Assembly (NCBI GenBank): GCA_002082585.1 | Contig: CP020563.1 | Span: forward strand, 434,001 to 498,000 | Source of the DNA: Kitasatospora albolonga | Lineage (GTDB): Bacteria > Actinomycetota > Actinomycetes > Streptomycetales > Streptomycetaceae | Length of the DNA: 64,000 nt | Reading direction: 5' to 3' | Shown here: piece by piece, positions 8,278-16,269 of the stretch | How the letters are laid out: each line of letters starts with the position of its first letter | Numbering within the stretch: position 1 is the stretch's first letter | Made by a program: the position numbers and the translations under genes | The notes under the pieces: model-generated | The model's database searches: none | Told to the model about the DNA's origin: nothing | Seen by the model: only the letters and a program-made list of their open reading frames with translations

Positions 8278-9675
8278 TCACGCGGCTGCCTTCTCGGCGC
8301 TCGCGGCGGTAATTCCCTTGGCGGAGGCAATCACGTGCTTCAGCTTCTTGGCGAGCGCCTCATAGAACATGCTCAGGGGAAACTCGTCCGGAAGCACGTC
8401 GTCGACGAGCTTGCGAGGCGGCTGAGTGAGGTCCAGGGCGTCGGGACCCTTGGCCCAGGTGGACCCGGGGTGCGGGGCGAGGTAGGTGGAGACCAGGTCG
8501 TAGGCGGCGAACCAGTGGACCAGCTTGGGGCGGTCGATCCCGTCGCGGTAGAGCTTCTCGATCTCGGCGCAGAGCTGGTTGGTGACCTGCGGGGCACGCT
8601 CCCAGTCGATCTTCAGGGTGTTGTCCGTCCAGCGGACGACGTCGTGCTTGTGCAGGTAGGCGAAGAGAAGCTGGCCGCCGAGGCCGTCGTAGTTGCGGAC
8701 GCGGTCGCCGGTGACCGGGAAGCGGAACATCCGGTCGAAGAGGACCGCGTACTGGACGTCACGGCCGTGCGCGTTGCCCTCGGCCTCCAGTTTCACGGCC
8801 TCCTTGAAGGCGGTGAGGTCGCAGCGCAGCTCCTCCAGGCCGTACATCCAGAACGGCTGGCGCTGCTTGATCATGAACGGGTCGAACGGCAGGTCGCCGT
8901 GGCTGTGGGTGCGGTCGTGGACCATGTCCCACAGGACGAACGCCTGCTCGCACCGGGTCTGGTCGCCGATCATGTCGCGGATGTCCTCGGGCAGCTCCAG
9001 GCCGAGCAGCTCGACGGACGCCTCGGTGACACGGCGGAAGCGGGCGGCCTCGCGGTCGCAGAAGATGCCGCCCCAGCTGAAGCGCTCGGGGGCCTCGCGC
9101 ACGGCGATGGTCTCGGGGAAGAGGACCGCGGAGTTGGTGTCGTAACCGGCGGTGAAGTCCTCGAAGGTGATCCCGCAGAAGAGCGGGTTGTCGTAGCGGG
9201 TGGCCTCGAGGTCGGCGAGCCACTCGGGCCAGACCATCTTCAGGACGACGGCTTCGAAGTTGCGGTCCGGGTTGCCGTTCTGCGTGTACATCGGGAAGAC
9301 GACCAGGTGCTGGAGGCCGTCGACCCGGTTCCGCGCGGGCTGGAAGGCGAGCAGCGAGTCCAGGAAGTCGGGTACGCGGAAGCCGTCGGCGACCCAGCGG
9401 CGCAGGTCGGTGACGAGTGCACGGTGGTAGGCGGTGTCGTGCGGCAGCAGCGGGGAGAGCTCCTCCACCGCGCCGATCACGCGCTCGACGACACGCTCGA
9501 CGGTCGCGGGCGACGGGGCGCCCTCGGCCTCGAAGTCGATGGAGCCGTCGGCGGACTGCCAGGGGCGGATCTCCTCGACGGCGTCCCTGAGCACAGGCCA
9601 GGCCGGGTGCTCGACCACCCGGGGGGCAGTAGCTATCGCGCCGTCGGCGGCATCGTGCACAAGAATTTCCGTCAT
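8278..9675 (-). CDS. DUF6421-like protein, possible metalloenzyme
   Basis: The 465-residue protein matches what I know as an actinobacterial family of unknown function (DUF6421). It is soluble, with no signal peptide or membrane segment. The most striking stretch is a Glu/His/Asp-rich motif near residues 227-250: EQAFVLWDMVHDRTHSHG, followed by DLPFDPFMIKQRQPFWMYG. The spacing HxxxHxH with an upstream Glu looks like a metal site, but that is inference. The ATG at 9675 has GGAGGAAG just upstream. It leads the operon with the SDR and the PLP lyase, so it may act on a related small molecule. A TTCAC-N4-GTGAA dyad lies in its promoter region. Confidence 0.8.
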   Translation of the reverse strand: MTEILVHDAADGAIATAPRVVEHPAWPVLRDAVEEIRPWQSADGSIDFEAEGAPSPATVERVVERVIGAVEELSPLLPHDTAYHRALVTDLRRWVADGFRVPDFLDSLLAFQPARNRVDGLQHLVVFPMYTQNGNPDRNFEAVVLKMVWPEWLADLEATRYDNPLFCGITFEDFTAGYDTNSAVLFPETIAVREAPERFSWGGIFCDREAARFRRVTEASVELLGLELPEDIRDMIGDQTRCEQAFVLWDMVHDRTHSHGDLPFDPFMIKQRQPFWMYGLEELRCDLTAFKEAVKLEAEGNAHGRDVQYAVLFDRMFRFPVTGDRVRNYDGLGGQLLFAYLHKHDVVRWTDNTLKIDWERAPQVTNQLCAEIEKLYRDGIDRPKLVHWFAAYDLVSTYLAPHPGSTWAKGPDALDLTQPPRKLVDDVLPDEFPLSMFYEALAKKLKHVIASAKGITAASAEKAAA

Positions 9676-9731
9676 AACACTTCCTCCACGGGAGAACCTC
9701 GCGTGGAGCCACCGTAGCCGGGCCGGGTTCC

Positions 9732-9745
9732 TTCACACAAGTGAA
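9732..9745. promoter_or_regulatory. TTCAC-N4-GTGAA inverted repeat upstream of the DUF6421 operon
   Basis: TTCACACAAGTGAA is a perfect 5+5 dyad 57-70 bp upstream of the start at 9675. Just beyond it, reading toward the gene on the minus strand, is GATAAT in an AT-rich patch (a -10-like hexamer). A repressor bound here would sit just downstream of that promoter element. Confidence 0.4.
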
Positions 9746-9968
9746 GTCCCGAAAATTATCCTGCGTACCCCCTATGGTCACCGCTGTTTTTCCTGTCGCA
9801 TGCGGGGTAGGCGCACACTTCTCACCGCTGTTGCGGTGCCCGGCCGACCGGGCCCGCACGGCGGCAGACATCCACGGCCCCGGCCGTTACCCTCCCCAGT
9901 GCCGTAAGCCGTAACTCCGCGCGGACAGCAGCAGTCGGCGGCCGGACGCCGACGGAAACGAGGTCGCC

Positions 9969-10652
9969 TTGTCCTTTCTCACCCTGGGCCATCGCGGAGT
10001 GATGGGCGTCGAGCCCGAGAACACCCTGCGCTCCTTCGTGGCCGCGGAAGCGGCGGGGATGGACGCCATCGAGCTGGATCTGCACCTCAGCAAGGACGGC
10101 GCGCTCGCGGTGATGCACGACGCGGCCGTGGACCGCACCACCGACGGCACCGGGCCGATCGCGGGCAAGACCCTGGCGGAGCTGCGGGAGCTCGACGCCG
10201 GGAAGGGTGAGCGGGTCCCCGTCTTCGAAGAGGTCCTGGACGCGGTGAAGGCCCCGCTCCAGGCCGAGATCAAGGACGTGGCGGCGGCCCGGGCCCTGGC
10301 GGAGGTGATCCTCGCCCGCGACCTGGCCGGGCGGGTGGAGGTCTCCTCGTTCCACGACGAGGCCGTCACGGAGATCGCCCGGCTGGTGCCGGGGGTGCGT
10401 ACGGTCCTGATCGCCAGCCGCTGGGGCGGGGACATCGTGGACCGGGCGCGGGCGGCGGGGGCGGCCACGCTCGCGCTGAACATCCGGCGGCTCACCCTGG
10501 AGACCGTGGAGCAGGCGCACGCCGAGGGGCTGAAGGTGATCGGCTGGGTGGTGAACACCCAGGACCATCTGCGGCTGGCCCGGGCGCTGGGGCTGGACGG
10601 CGCGACCACGGACTTCCCGGAGATCCGCCGCACGGGCCGCTTCACGGCCTGA
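9969..10652 (+). CDS. Glycerophosphodiester phosphodiesterase
   Basis: The 227-residue TIM-barrel enzyme should hydrolyse glycerophosphodiesters to glycerol-3-phosphate and an alcohol. The family fingerprint is intact: LGHRG (catalytic His), PENTLRSF, AIELDLHLSKDG (metal-binding Glu/Asp) and VMHD (second His). It lacks a signal peptide, so it is cytoplasmic, UgpQ-like. The start is TTG at 9969 with GAGG 5 nt upstream; the frame has no better start. It ends 30 bp before the convergent GNAT gene and is transcribed alone. Confidence 0.93.
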   Translation: MSFLTLGHRGVMGVEPENTLRSFVAAEAAGMDAIELDLHLSKDGALAVMHDAAVDRTTDGTGPIAGKTLAELRELDAGKGERVPVFEEVLDAVKAPLQAEIKDVAAARALAEVILARDLAGRVEVSSFHDEAVTEIARLVPGVRTVLIASRWGGDIVDRARAAGAATLALNIRRLTLETVEQAHAEGLKVIGWVVNTQDHLRLARALGLDGATTDFPEIRRTGRFTA

Positions 10653-10681
10653 GCCCGGCGCCCTGCGCGACCCGCGAGCGT

Positions 10682-11239
10682 TCAGGCGGTTCCGATGTCC
10701 TTGACCAGGAGCTCGAAGGCCAGATCGTCGCGCTGCGGGACGCCGAAGCGCTCGTCGCCGTACGGGAACGGCGTGAACTGCCCCGTACGCCGGTAGCCCC
10801 GCCGCTCGTACCAGGCGATCAGCTCCTCGCGCACCGAGATCACCGTCATGTGCATCTCGGTGACGCCCCAGCTCTCCCGGGCCGTGCGCTCGGCCTCCGC
10901 GATGATCACCTTGCCGAGACCGCCGCCCTGGGCGCCGGGGCGGACCGCGAACATCCCGAAGTACGCCGCGTCGCCGCGGTGTTCGAGCTGGCAGCAGGCG
11001 ATCAGCTCGCCGTCGCGCTCGACCGCCAGCAGCCTGCCCGCCGGAGCGTCGATGACCTCGCGCACGCCCTGCTCGTCGGTCCGCTGCCCCTCCAGGAGGT
11101 CCGCCTCGGTGGTCCACCCCGTACGGCTGGAGTCGCCCCGGTAGGCGGACTCGATGAGCGCCACCAGCGCCGGGGCGTCCGCCGCGGTCGCGTCGCGGAA
11201 GGTCAGGCGGGCCGAGCCGGGGGGCGTGGCGGTGTCCAT
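10682..11239 (-). CDS. GNAT family N-acetyltransferase
   Basis: The 185-residue protein is a single GNAT domain that uses acetyl-CoA. The CoA-binding motif A is VRPGAQGGGLGKVIIAEAE (Q/RxxGxG/A type), preceded by AYFGMFAV and followed by VISVREELIAWYERRGYRR. The C-terminal PFPYGDERFG...DDLAFELLVKDI completes the fold. The start at 11239 (MDTATPP) has GGAG 8 nt upstream; a longer frame to 11572 is low-complexity. The acceptor substrate is unknown. Confidence 0.88.
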   Translation of the reverse strand: MDTATPPGSARLTFRDATAADAPALVALIESAYRGDSSRTGWTTEADLLEGQRTDEQGVREVIDAPAGRLLAVERDGELIACCQLEHRGDAAYFGMFAVRPGAQGGGLGKVIIAEAERTARESWGVTEMHMTVISVREELIAWYERRGYRRTGQFTPFPYGDERFGVPQRDDLAFELLVKDIGTA

Positions 11240-11432
11240 GGGGAACGCTCCGTTCTCTGCTGCTCTCTGCGTGCCGTACACACGCGGGTCGAGGGTAACG
11301 CGACCCGGAGCGCCCCTCCCGGGCCCCGACGCACCCCTTTCACGCCCCTGCGCGCCGGGTTCGGCGGCTGCGTCCCGGGCATCGATTGACCGACCGATGA
11401 CCGACCGACTGGGGACCGGGGGGAGGTTCGGC

Positions 11433-12053
11433 GTGCACGGAGGGGCCCTGGCCGGGTGGCTGCTGATGGCGTTGTGCGCGGTGAGCGCCGCCTCCTGCCT
11501 GCTGCGCGCCCGCACCGGCACCCCGCAGGAGCGCGGAACGGCACGCTCCGAGGCGCTGATGGGCTTCGGCATGGCGGCGATGGCCCTGCCGACGGCGGTG
11601 CTGACGCCTCCGGAGTGGGCCTGGACGGTGTACGCGGCGGTGTTCGGCGCCGCCGCGCTGCGGGCGCTCCGGCCGGCCCGGCGTGGCTCCCACCATCTGC
11701 ACCACCTCGTCGGTTCGCTGGCGATGGTCTACATGGCCGTGGCGATGGCTCCGGGGGCCGGAGGCGCGGGCGGGCACGCGGGGCACGGGGCGGCGGCGGG
11801 GGGCGCCGGGGGCATCCCCCTGCTGACGGGGGCGCTGCTCGTCTACTTCGCGTTGTACGTGCTCCGCTCGGCCGGGCATCTCATACCGGCGGGCACGGCC
11901 GTCGCGAGCTTCGCGGGCGGCTCCGCCGAGGGCGTCGTACGCGGGGGTGCGAGTGGTGCCGCGGGCGGTGCGGCGGGCGGGCGGGCCGAGCTGACGAGGG
12001 CCTGCCGGCTCACGATGGGCATCGCCATGTTCGCCATGCTTCTCACGCTGTGA
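11433..12053 (+). CDS. DUF5134-like integral membrane protein
   Basis: The product, about 206 residues, has five or six hydrophobic segments and matches Streptomyces membrane proteins annotated DUF5134. A His/Gly-rich stretch (HHLHHLVGS about residue 90; GGHAGHGAAAGG about residue 115) lies between helices and could bind metal. I chose GTG at 11433 because GGAGG lies 6 nt upstream and the first helix follows at once; an ATG at 11397 would add 12 residues. It precedes an M56 protease gene by about 100 bp. That pairing suggests a shared envelope role, but the function is unknown. Confidence 0.78.
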   Translation: MHGGALAGWLLMALCAVSAASCLLRARTGTPQERGTARSEALMGFGMAAMALPTAVLTPPEWAWTVYAAVFGAAALRALRPARRGSHHLHHLVGSLAMVYMAVAMAPGAGGAGGHAGHGAAAGGAGGIPLLTGALLVYFALYVLRSAGHLIPAGTAVASFAGGSAEGVVRGGASGAAGGAAGGRAELTRACRLTMGIAMFAMLLTL

Positions 12054-12150
12054 GACAGATCGTGGGACAGGGGCCTTCCAAACCGTGGTCTACGTCACTT
12101 GCCGGGCGCAGCCATACCCGTGGGTCGCCCGCCCCTCATAGGCTGGCGGC

Positions 12151-13086
12151 ATGCTGGTCTCCCTCGCGCTGCTGCTGCTCGGTGCACTGACCGCTCTGGT
12201 GACCCCGCGTCTGATGGCGCGGGCCCGGTGGCCGGAGCGCGAGCCGGTGGTGGCGCTGTGGGTGTGGCAGTGCGTGGTCGCCGGGGTCCTCATGTCGTTC
12301 GCGCTCTCCATGACGTTCAGCGCGGCCGCCGCCTGGCAGGCGGTGCGCGGCCATGTCTTCGCCCCCGCCCCGACGGCCGTGGTCGAGGCGTACGCCCTGG
12401 GGGCGTACGGGCCCTGGTCGGCGGTCATCGCGGTGCTGCTGGCGCTGGGCGGTCTGTGGAGCGGCGCGATGCTCGTACGGGAGATCCTGCGGGCGCGGCG
12501 GCGGCGCAGGCAGCGCCGGGCGGAACTGCTCGTCCGCTCCCCGCTGATGCCGGGCGAGGAGCCCGGCGCCGACCGTCTCGTGGTGCTGGAGGGTGCGCGC
12601 CCGGACGCCTGGTGGCTGCCCGGCACGGCGCCCCAGCTGGTCATCACCACCGCCGCCCTCGGACGCCTGAAGGGCCGTCAGCTGGACGCGGTGCTCGCCC
12701 ATGAGCAGGGCCACGCGGAGGCCCGGCACGACTGGCTGCTGCACTGCTCGTCGGCGCTGGCGATCGGCTTCCCGCAGATCCCGGTGTTCGCCGCGTTCCG
12801 CGACGAGATGCACCGGCTGGTCGAGCTGGCCGCCGACGACGTGGCCTCGCGCCGCTTCGGCCGGCTGACGACCGCGCTCGCCCTGGTCGGGCTCAACGAG
12901 GACCGCGGGGTCTTCGGCCCCTGCCCCACCCCGGACGCCCAAGTGCCGTTGCGCGTCAACCGGTTGCTGGCCCCGGTCGAGCGGCTGACGGCGGGCCGGC
13001 GGCTGCGCCTGACGGCGGCCGCCGCGCTGGTGCCGGTCGTTCCCCTGGCGGTGGCCTTCGTTCCGGGGCTCAGCGCTCTGGGGTAA
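12151..13086 (+). CDS. M56-family membrane metallopeptidase
   Basis: The 311-residue protein has N-terminal transmembrane helices, a cytosolic Arg-rich loop (RARRRRRQRR) and a zinc-protease site HEQGH (about residues 185-189), with the third ligand in ELAADDVASRR; the C-terminus is another membrane helix. It belongs to the BlaR1/MecR1 peptidase family M56 but has no penicillin-binding sensor domain. No BlaI gene is adjacent, unlike the M56 gene at 44235, so its target is unknown. The start at 12151 follows TAGGCT by 6 nt and has no GGAGG, which suggests leaderless translation. Confidence 0.88.
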   Translation: MLVSLALLLLGALTALVTPRLMARARWPEREPVVALWVWQCVVAGVLMSFALSMTFSAAAAWQAVRGHVFAPAPTAVVEAYALGAYGPWSAVIAVLLALGGLWSGAMLVREILRARRRRRQRRAELLVRSPLMPGEEPGADRLVVLEGARPDAWWLPGTAPQLVITTAALGRLKGRQLDAVLAHEQGHAEARHDWLLHCSSALAIGFPQIPVFAAFRDEMHRLVELAADDVASRRFGRLTTALALVGLNEDRGVFGPCPTPDAQVPLRVNRLLAPVERLTAGRRLRLTAAAALVPVVPLAVAFVPGLSALG

Positions 13087-13222
13087 GGGCCCGAGTCCGG
13101 GCCGGTCGCGGGGCCGGGAGCTTCGCGTCGGCCGCACGGGGCAGGGAGTTCCCCGGGTGTGTCGTGCGGGGCCCGGGGCTCCGGGTTGGTCACGAGGGCC
13201 GCCCGTCCGGGAGTATCGCCCC

Positions 13223-13924
13223 ATGTACTCCCCCCACATTCCCCGGACGGACCGCTCCCCCCGCCCCGCGGCCGCCCTGACCGCCGGAGCCGTCGGCACC
13301 GCCCTGTTCGTGGTGCTGCTCGCCCTCGTGGCCGGACGGTGGTCCCCGCTGATGGCCCTGGACCGTACGGTCGCCGACGGCCTGCACCGGCACGCCGTGG
13401 CCGACCCCGGACTGGTCCGGGTCAACCGGGTGCTGACGGACTGGTTCTGGGACCCCTGGACGATGCGGGCGCTGGTCGCGGTGGCCGTGGTGGTCCTGTG
13501 GTGGCGCGGTGCCCGGCTGCTCGCCCTGTGGGTGGCCGCGGCCAGTCTGGTCGGCTCCCTCCTCCAGCAGGGCGTGAAGGCCGCCGTGGACCGCGACCGC
13601 CCGCGCTGGCCGGACCCGGTGGACACGGCCCACTTCGCGGCCTTCCCGTCCGGGCACGCCATGACGGCGGCGGTGAGCTGCGGGCTGCTCCTGTGGCTGC
13701 TGTGGCTGTACGGGGCGGGTCCGGCCCTGTGGGCCGGTGCGGCGGTCGTGGCGGCCCTCTCGGTGGCCGGGGTGGCGGTGACCCGGCTGTACCTGGGGGT
13801 GCACTGGCTGACCGATGTGGTGGGCGGGGTGCTGCTGGGTGCGGCGGTGGTGGCGTTCACCATGGCCGGCTACCGCTGGAGCCTGGCCCGCCGGGCGCCG
13901 GAGGGGGCAGCGCACGGGGCGTGA
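13223..13924 (+). CDS. PAP2-family phosphatase
   Basis: The 233-residue membrane protein carries the three-part acid phosphatase signature: KAAVDRDRP (KX6RP), PSGHAM and TRLYLGVHWLTD (the SRX5HX3D motif with Thr for Ser). Five or six helices surround these motifs. Such enzymes dephosphorylate lipid phosphates such as phosphatidate or undecaprenyl diphosphate on the outer face of the membrane. The ATG at 13223 starts the conserved region. The motif set is complete, so activity is likely; the substrate is not determined. Confidence 0.92.
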   Translation: MYSPHIPRTDRSPRPAAALTAGAVGTALFVVLLALVAGRWSPLMALDRTVADGLHRHAVADPGLVRVNRVLTDWFWDPWTMRALVAVAVVVLWWRGARLLALWVAAASLVGSLLQQGVKAAVDRDRPRWPDPVDTAHFAAFPSGHAMTAAVSCGLLLWLLWLYGAGPALWAGAAVVAALSVAGVAVTRLYLGVHWLTDVVGGVLLGAAVVAFTMAGYRWSLARRAPEGAAHGA

Positions 13925-14008
13925 GCGGCCTCCTGCGCCGCTTCCCGTCGGTGTGCGGAGCCTCTGTTTCCTCTGCGGCGTCGGGGCATCACGTGCGGTG
14001 TGCGGGGC

Positions 14009-14081
14009 ATCACGTCTCCAACGCCCGTGATGTGAGGGACATCCCGTCCCTCTCCCCCGCGATGTGAGGGATATCCCGTCC
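14009..14081. repeat. Two 21-bp direct repeats and overlapping dyads upstream of the 59-aa gene
   Basis: Positions 14029-14049 and 14061-14081 are identical except for one base (GGGACATCCC versus GGGATATCCC inside them). The copies start 32 bp apart, close to three helical turns. The core GGGATATCCC is a perfect palindrome. Just upstream, CATCACG (14009-14015) and CGTGATG (14026-14032) form another inverted repeat, and a further CATCACGT occurs near 13987. The cluster ends about 45 bp before the start of the small gene and looks like tandem operators. Confidence 0.6.
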
Positions 14082-14125
14082 CGGACGGGGTCGGATCATC
14101 GCATCGGGGCCGTAGCCTTGTATCC

Positions 14126-14305
14126 ATGTCCCCGATGTCGTCGTCGTCCGTTTCCACGCGTCCCGCCACAGAGATCAACGCGGACATCCGCGACCTGTGG
14201 CAGCGCTCGGGCGGATACCTGTCCCCGCAGGACGAGGCGGAGTACCAGCGGCTGCTGGTGGAGTGGGCCGCCGCGACCGGTGAGAGCGGCCGGACCGCCG
14301 TCTGA
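14126..14305 (+). CDS. Small acidic protein of 59 residues, function unknown
   Basis: The ATG at 14126 opens a frame of 59 codons ending in TGA at 14303-14305. The product begins with a Ser-rich stretch (MSPMSSSSVS), then ATEINADIRDLWQ, GYLSPQDEAEYQRLL and VEWAAATG. It reads as two amphipathic helices, with no membrane segment and no Cys. Codon use (G/C in third positions) is that of a real Streptomyces gene. I recall similar short proteins in other streptomycetes but know no function. TAGCCT lies 7 nt before the ATG and there is no Shine-Dalgarno site, so the mRNA is probably leaderless. It sits under an elaborate repeat region. Confidence 0.7.
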   Translation: MSPMSSSSVSTRPATEINADIRDLWQRSGGYLSPQDEAEYQRLLVEWAAATGESGRTAV

Positions 14306-14507
14306 GCCCCCGGCCGGAGTCCGTGGCGCGCGCCTGACTCCGGCGATCCCCCGCGTCGCCGGATGCCAGGCGCGCCCCTCGGCCGCGCCTGGAGGAGACG
14401 GGCCGTGGACCGCGTCGGGGACCGGAGTTGCGGGGCCCGCCGACACAGGAATACAGCATGTCCCGGCCCGGCTCATCGGTCAATGAATATTCTGCGGCGC
14501 ACGCGCG

Positions 14508-14557
14508 GGGGCCGGTGTCCGCCGGGCGGCGGCAACCGCCCGGCGGACACCGGCCCC
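14508..14557. terminator. Perfect 22-bp stem-loop
   Basis: Arms 14508-14529 and 14536-14557 are perfectly complementary, with the loop CGGCAA. It lies 37 bp after the stop of the LVIVD gene (minus strand) and is one of the strongest hairpins of the window. Confidence 0.88.
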
Positions 14558-14593
14558 GTCAGTGCGTGAGGGACGGCTTCTTCTGCCGGTGGA

Positions 14594-16090
14594 TCAGCGG
14601 GCGAAGTAGTCCGGCTGGGTCTGCACGTTGAGCTCGTCCAGCTTGACCCGGTTCGCCGGGTCGGTGCGCTTGTCCGTCAGCTTCAGGACGTCCAGGCCCT
14701 TGGCGATGTCGCTGGAGTAGATGTGGCCGTTGTAGTAGTACGTCGACCAGGGGCCGGCCGTGGTGACCTGTCCGAGCGTGACCGGGCCGCGCTCGAAGAA
14801 GGCGATCTCCTTGGGCTTCGCCGAGTTGGTGAAGTCCCAGACGGAGATGCCGCCCTGGTACCACGCCTGGACCATCAGGTCCTTGCCCTTCACCGGGATG
14901 ACCGAGCCGTTGTGGGCGACGCAGACCTCGACGTCGGCCTGGTGGCGGTCGATCTTGAAGTAGCTGCGGAAGACCAGCTTGCGGTTGTCGCCCTTGCCCA
15001 CGATGTCGTAGATGCCGTTGGCACCCCGCTTGGGCCCGATCTCCTCGTTGCAGGTGGCCGCGCCGCCGCCGCCGAGCTCGTCGGTGAAGACGACCTTCTT
15101 GGCGCCCTGGTTGAAGGTGGCCGAGTGCCAGAACGCGAAGTTCACGTTGTCCTGGACCCGGTCGATGATCTTCGGGCGCTCCGGGTTCTTGATGGAGAAC
15201 AGGATGCCGTCACCCATGCAGGCACCCGCGGCCAGGTCCTTGGAGGGCAGGACCGTGATGTCGTGGCAGCCGGTCGTCTTGGAGACGCCCGGGTTCTCGG
15301 GCGCACCCGGGTTGCCGCCGTCCGGGAAGAGGTTCGAGAAGTTGACGAGCTTGGCCTTCTGAGGCGCCTTCAGCGGCACCTTGATGATGGAGATCCCGTC
15401 GTGCGGCGGCTGGCAGTCGGGGAACGCCTCGTTCGGCGAGTACGAGGAGACGTAGATGTAGATGTTCTTCTTCTTGCCGTCCGGCACCAGGGTGTGGGTG
15501 TGCGAGCCGCAGGCGGTCTCGACAGCCGCGATGTACCGGGGGTGGCGCTTGTTGCTGATGTCGAAGATCTTCATGCCCTCCCAGGAGGACTTCTCCGTGG
15601 CGGGCTGGGTGGTGCTGGAGCAGGAGTCGTCGCTCCGTGAGGAGTCGGTCGACAGGAACAGCAGGTTCCCGGAGACCGAGATGTCGTTCTGCGCGCCGGG
15701 GCAGAGGACTTCGGAGACGGTCTTCGGCTTCTTCGGGTTGCTGATGTCGTAGATGACGAAGCCGTCGTAGTTGCCGACGTAGGCGTACTTCCCCTGGAAC
15801 GCGAGGTCCGTGTTGGTGCCCTTGAGGGCGCCCTTCGGGACGTTCGCCAGGTGCTTGATGTTGGAGCTGTGGACGATCTCGTCCACGCCGGGTATGTCAC
15901 CGCCGCGGATCGCGGCGCGGGCCTCGGCCTGCTGATTCGTGGTCACGGAGCCGCGCTGGAGCGGGGCATCGCCCGGGTCGGGCGTCGCGGCTGCGGGTGC
16001 GGCCGTCAGCAGCGCGGCGAAGAGCCCGGCCGCGGCTGCTGCCACGCCCAGACGTCTGCGCCGCACGCGGGTGGTGTGCAACGAGATCAC
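14594..16090 (-). CDS. Secreted LVIVD-repeat beta-propeller protein
   Basis: The 498-residue protein has a clear signal peptide (RRRRLG, then an Ala/Leu-rich core ending APAAATPDPG) and then LVIVD-type repeats: YVGNYDGFVIYDISNPKKP, MKIFDISNKRHPRY, ISIIKVPLKAP, ILFSIKNPERP and GISVWDFTNSAKP. It contains HSHT/SHTHTLVP-like His clusters and several Cys residues, compatible with a folded extracellular domain. Its function is unknown. GTG 16090 is chosen because GGGAGG lies 6 nt upstream and the Arg-rich n-region follows. It is divergent from a DUF305 lipoprotein gene, and I recall the two families occurring together in actinobacteria. Confidence 0.85.
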   Translation of the reverse strand: MISLHTTRVRRRRLGVAAAAAGLFAALLTAAPAAATPDPGDAPLQRGSVTTNQQAEARAAIRGGDIPGVDEIVHSSNIKHLANVPKGALKGTNTDLAFQGKYAYVGNYDGFVIYDISNPKKPKTVSEVLCPGAQNDISVSGNLLFLSTDSSRSDDSCSSTTQPATEKSSWEGMKIFDISNKRHPRYIAAVETACGSHTHTLVPDGKKKNIYIYVSSYSPNEAFPDCQPPHDGISIIKVPLKAPQKAKLVNFSNLFPDGGNPGAPENPGVSKTTGCHDITVLPSKDLAAGACMGDGILFSIKNPERPKIIDRVQDNVNFAFWHSATFNQGAKKVVFTDELGGGGAATCNEEIGPKRGANGIYDIVGKGDNRKLVFRSYFKIDRHQADVEVCVAHNGSVIPVKGKDLMVQAWYQGGISVWDFTNSAKPKEIAFFERGPVTLGQVTTAGPWSTYYYNGHIYSSDIAKGLDVLKLTDKRTDPANRVKLDELNVQTQPDYFAR

Positions 16091-16269
16091 TGCTGTCCTC
16101 CCTTGTATCCGTTCGGGGTTCGAACGGTTCACGGACCCCGGCAGTATCGTCCCTCACATGTACACATCAACAGATGGCAACAGAGACGTAATCAAGTTTT
16201 TGATCTTCGCCCCCGCGCAGGCGTGCTAGGAACGGTCTGCAACACACCCATGTGGCACAGGAGGTCGCC

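Noticed and set aside
8158..9717. 519-codon plus-strand frame opposite the DUF6421 gene
   Set aside because: The residues are low-complexity mirror coding and no domain is seen; the opposite strand carries a conserved protein with a good ribosome binding site.
14009..14081. Insertion-sequence ends or an attachment site
   Set aside because: Two short direct repeats only 32 bp apart with no transposase or integrase gene; an operator array is simpler.
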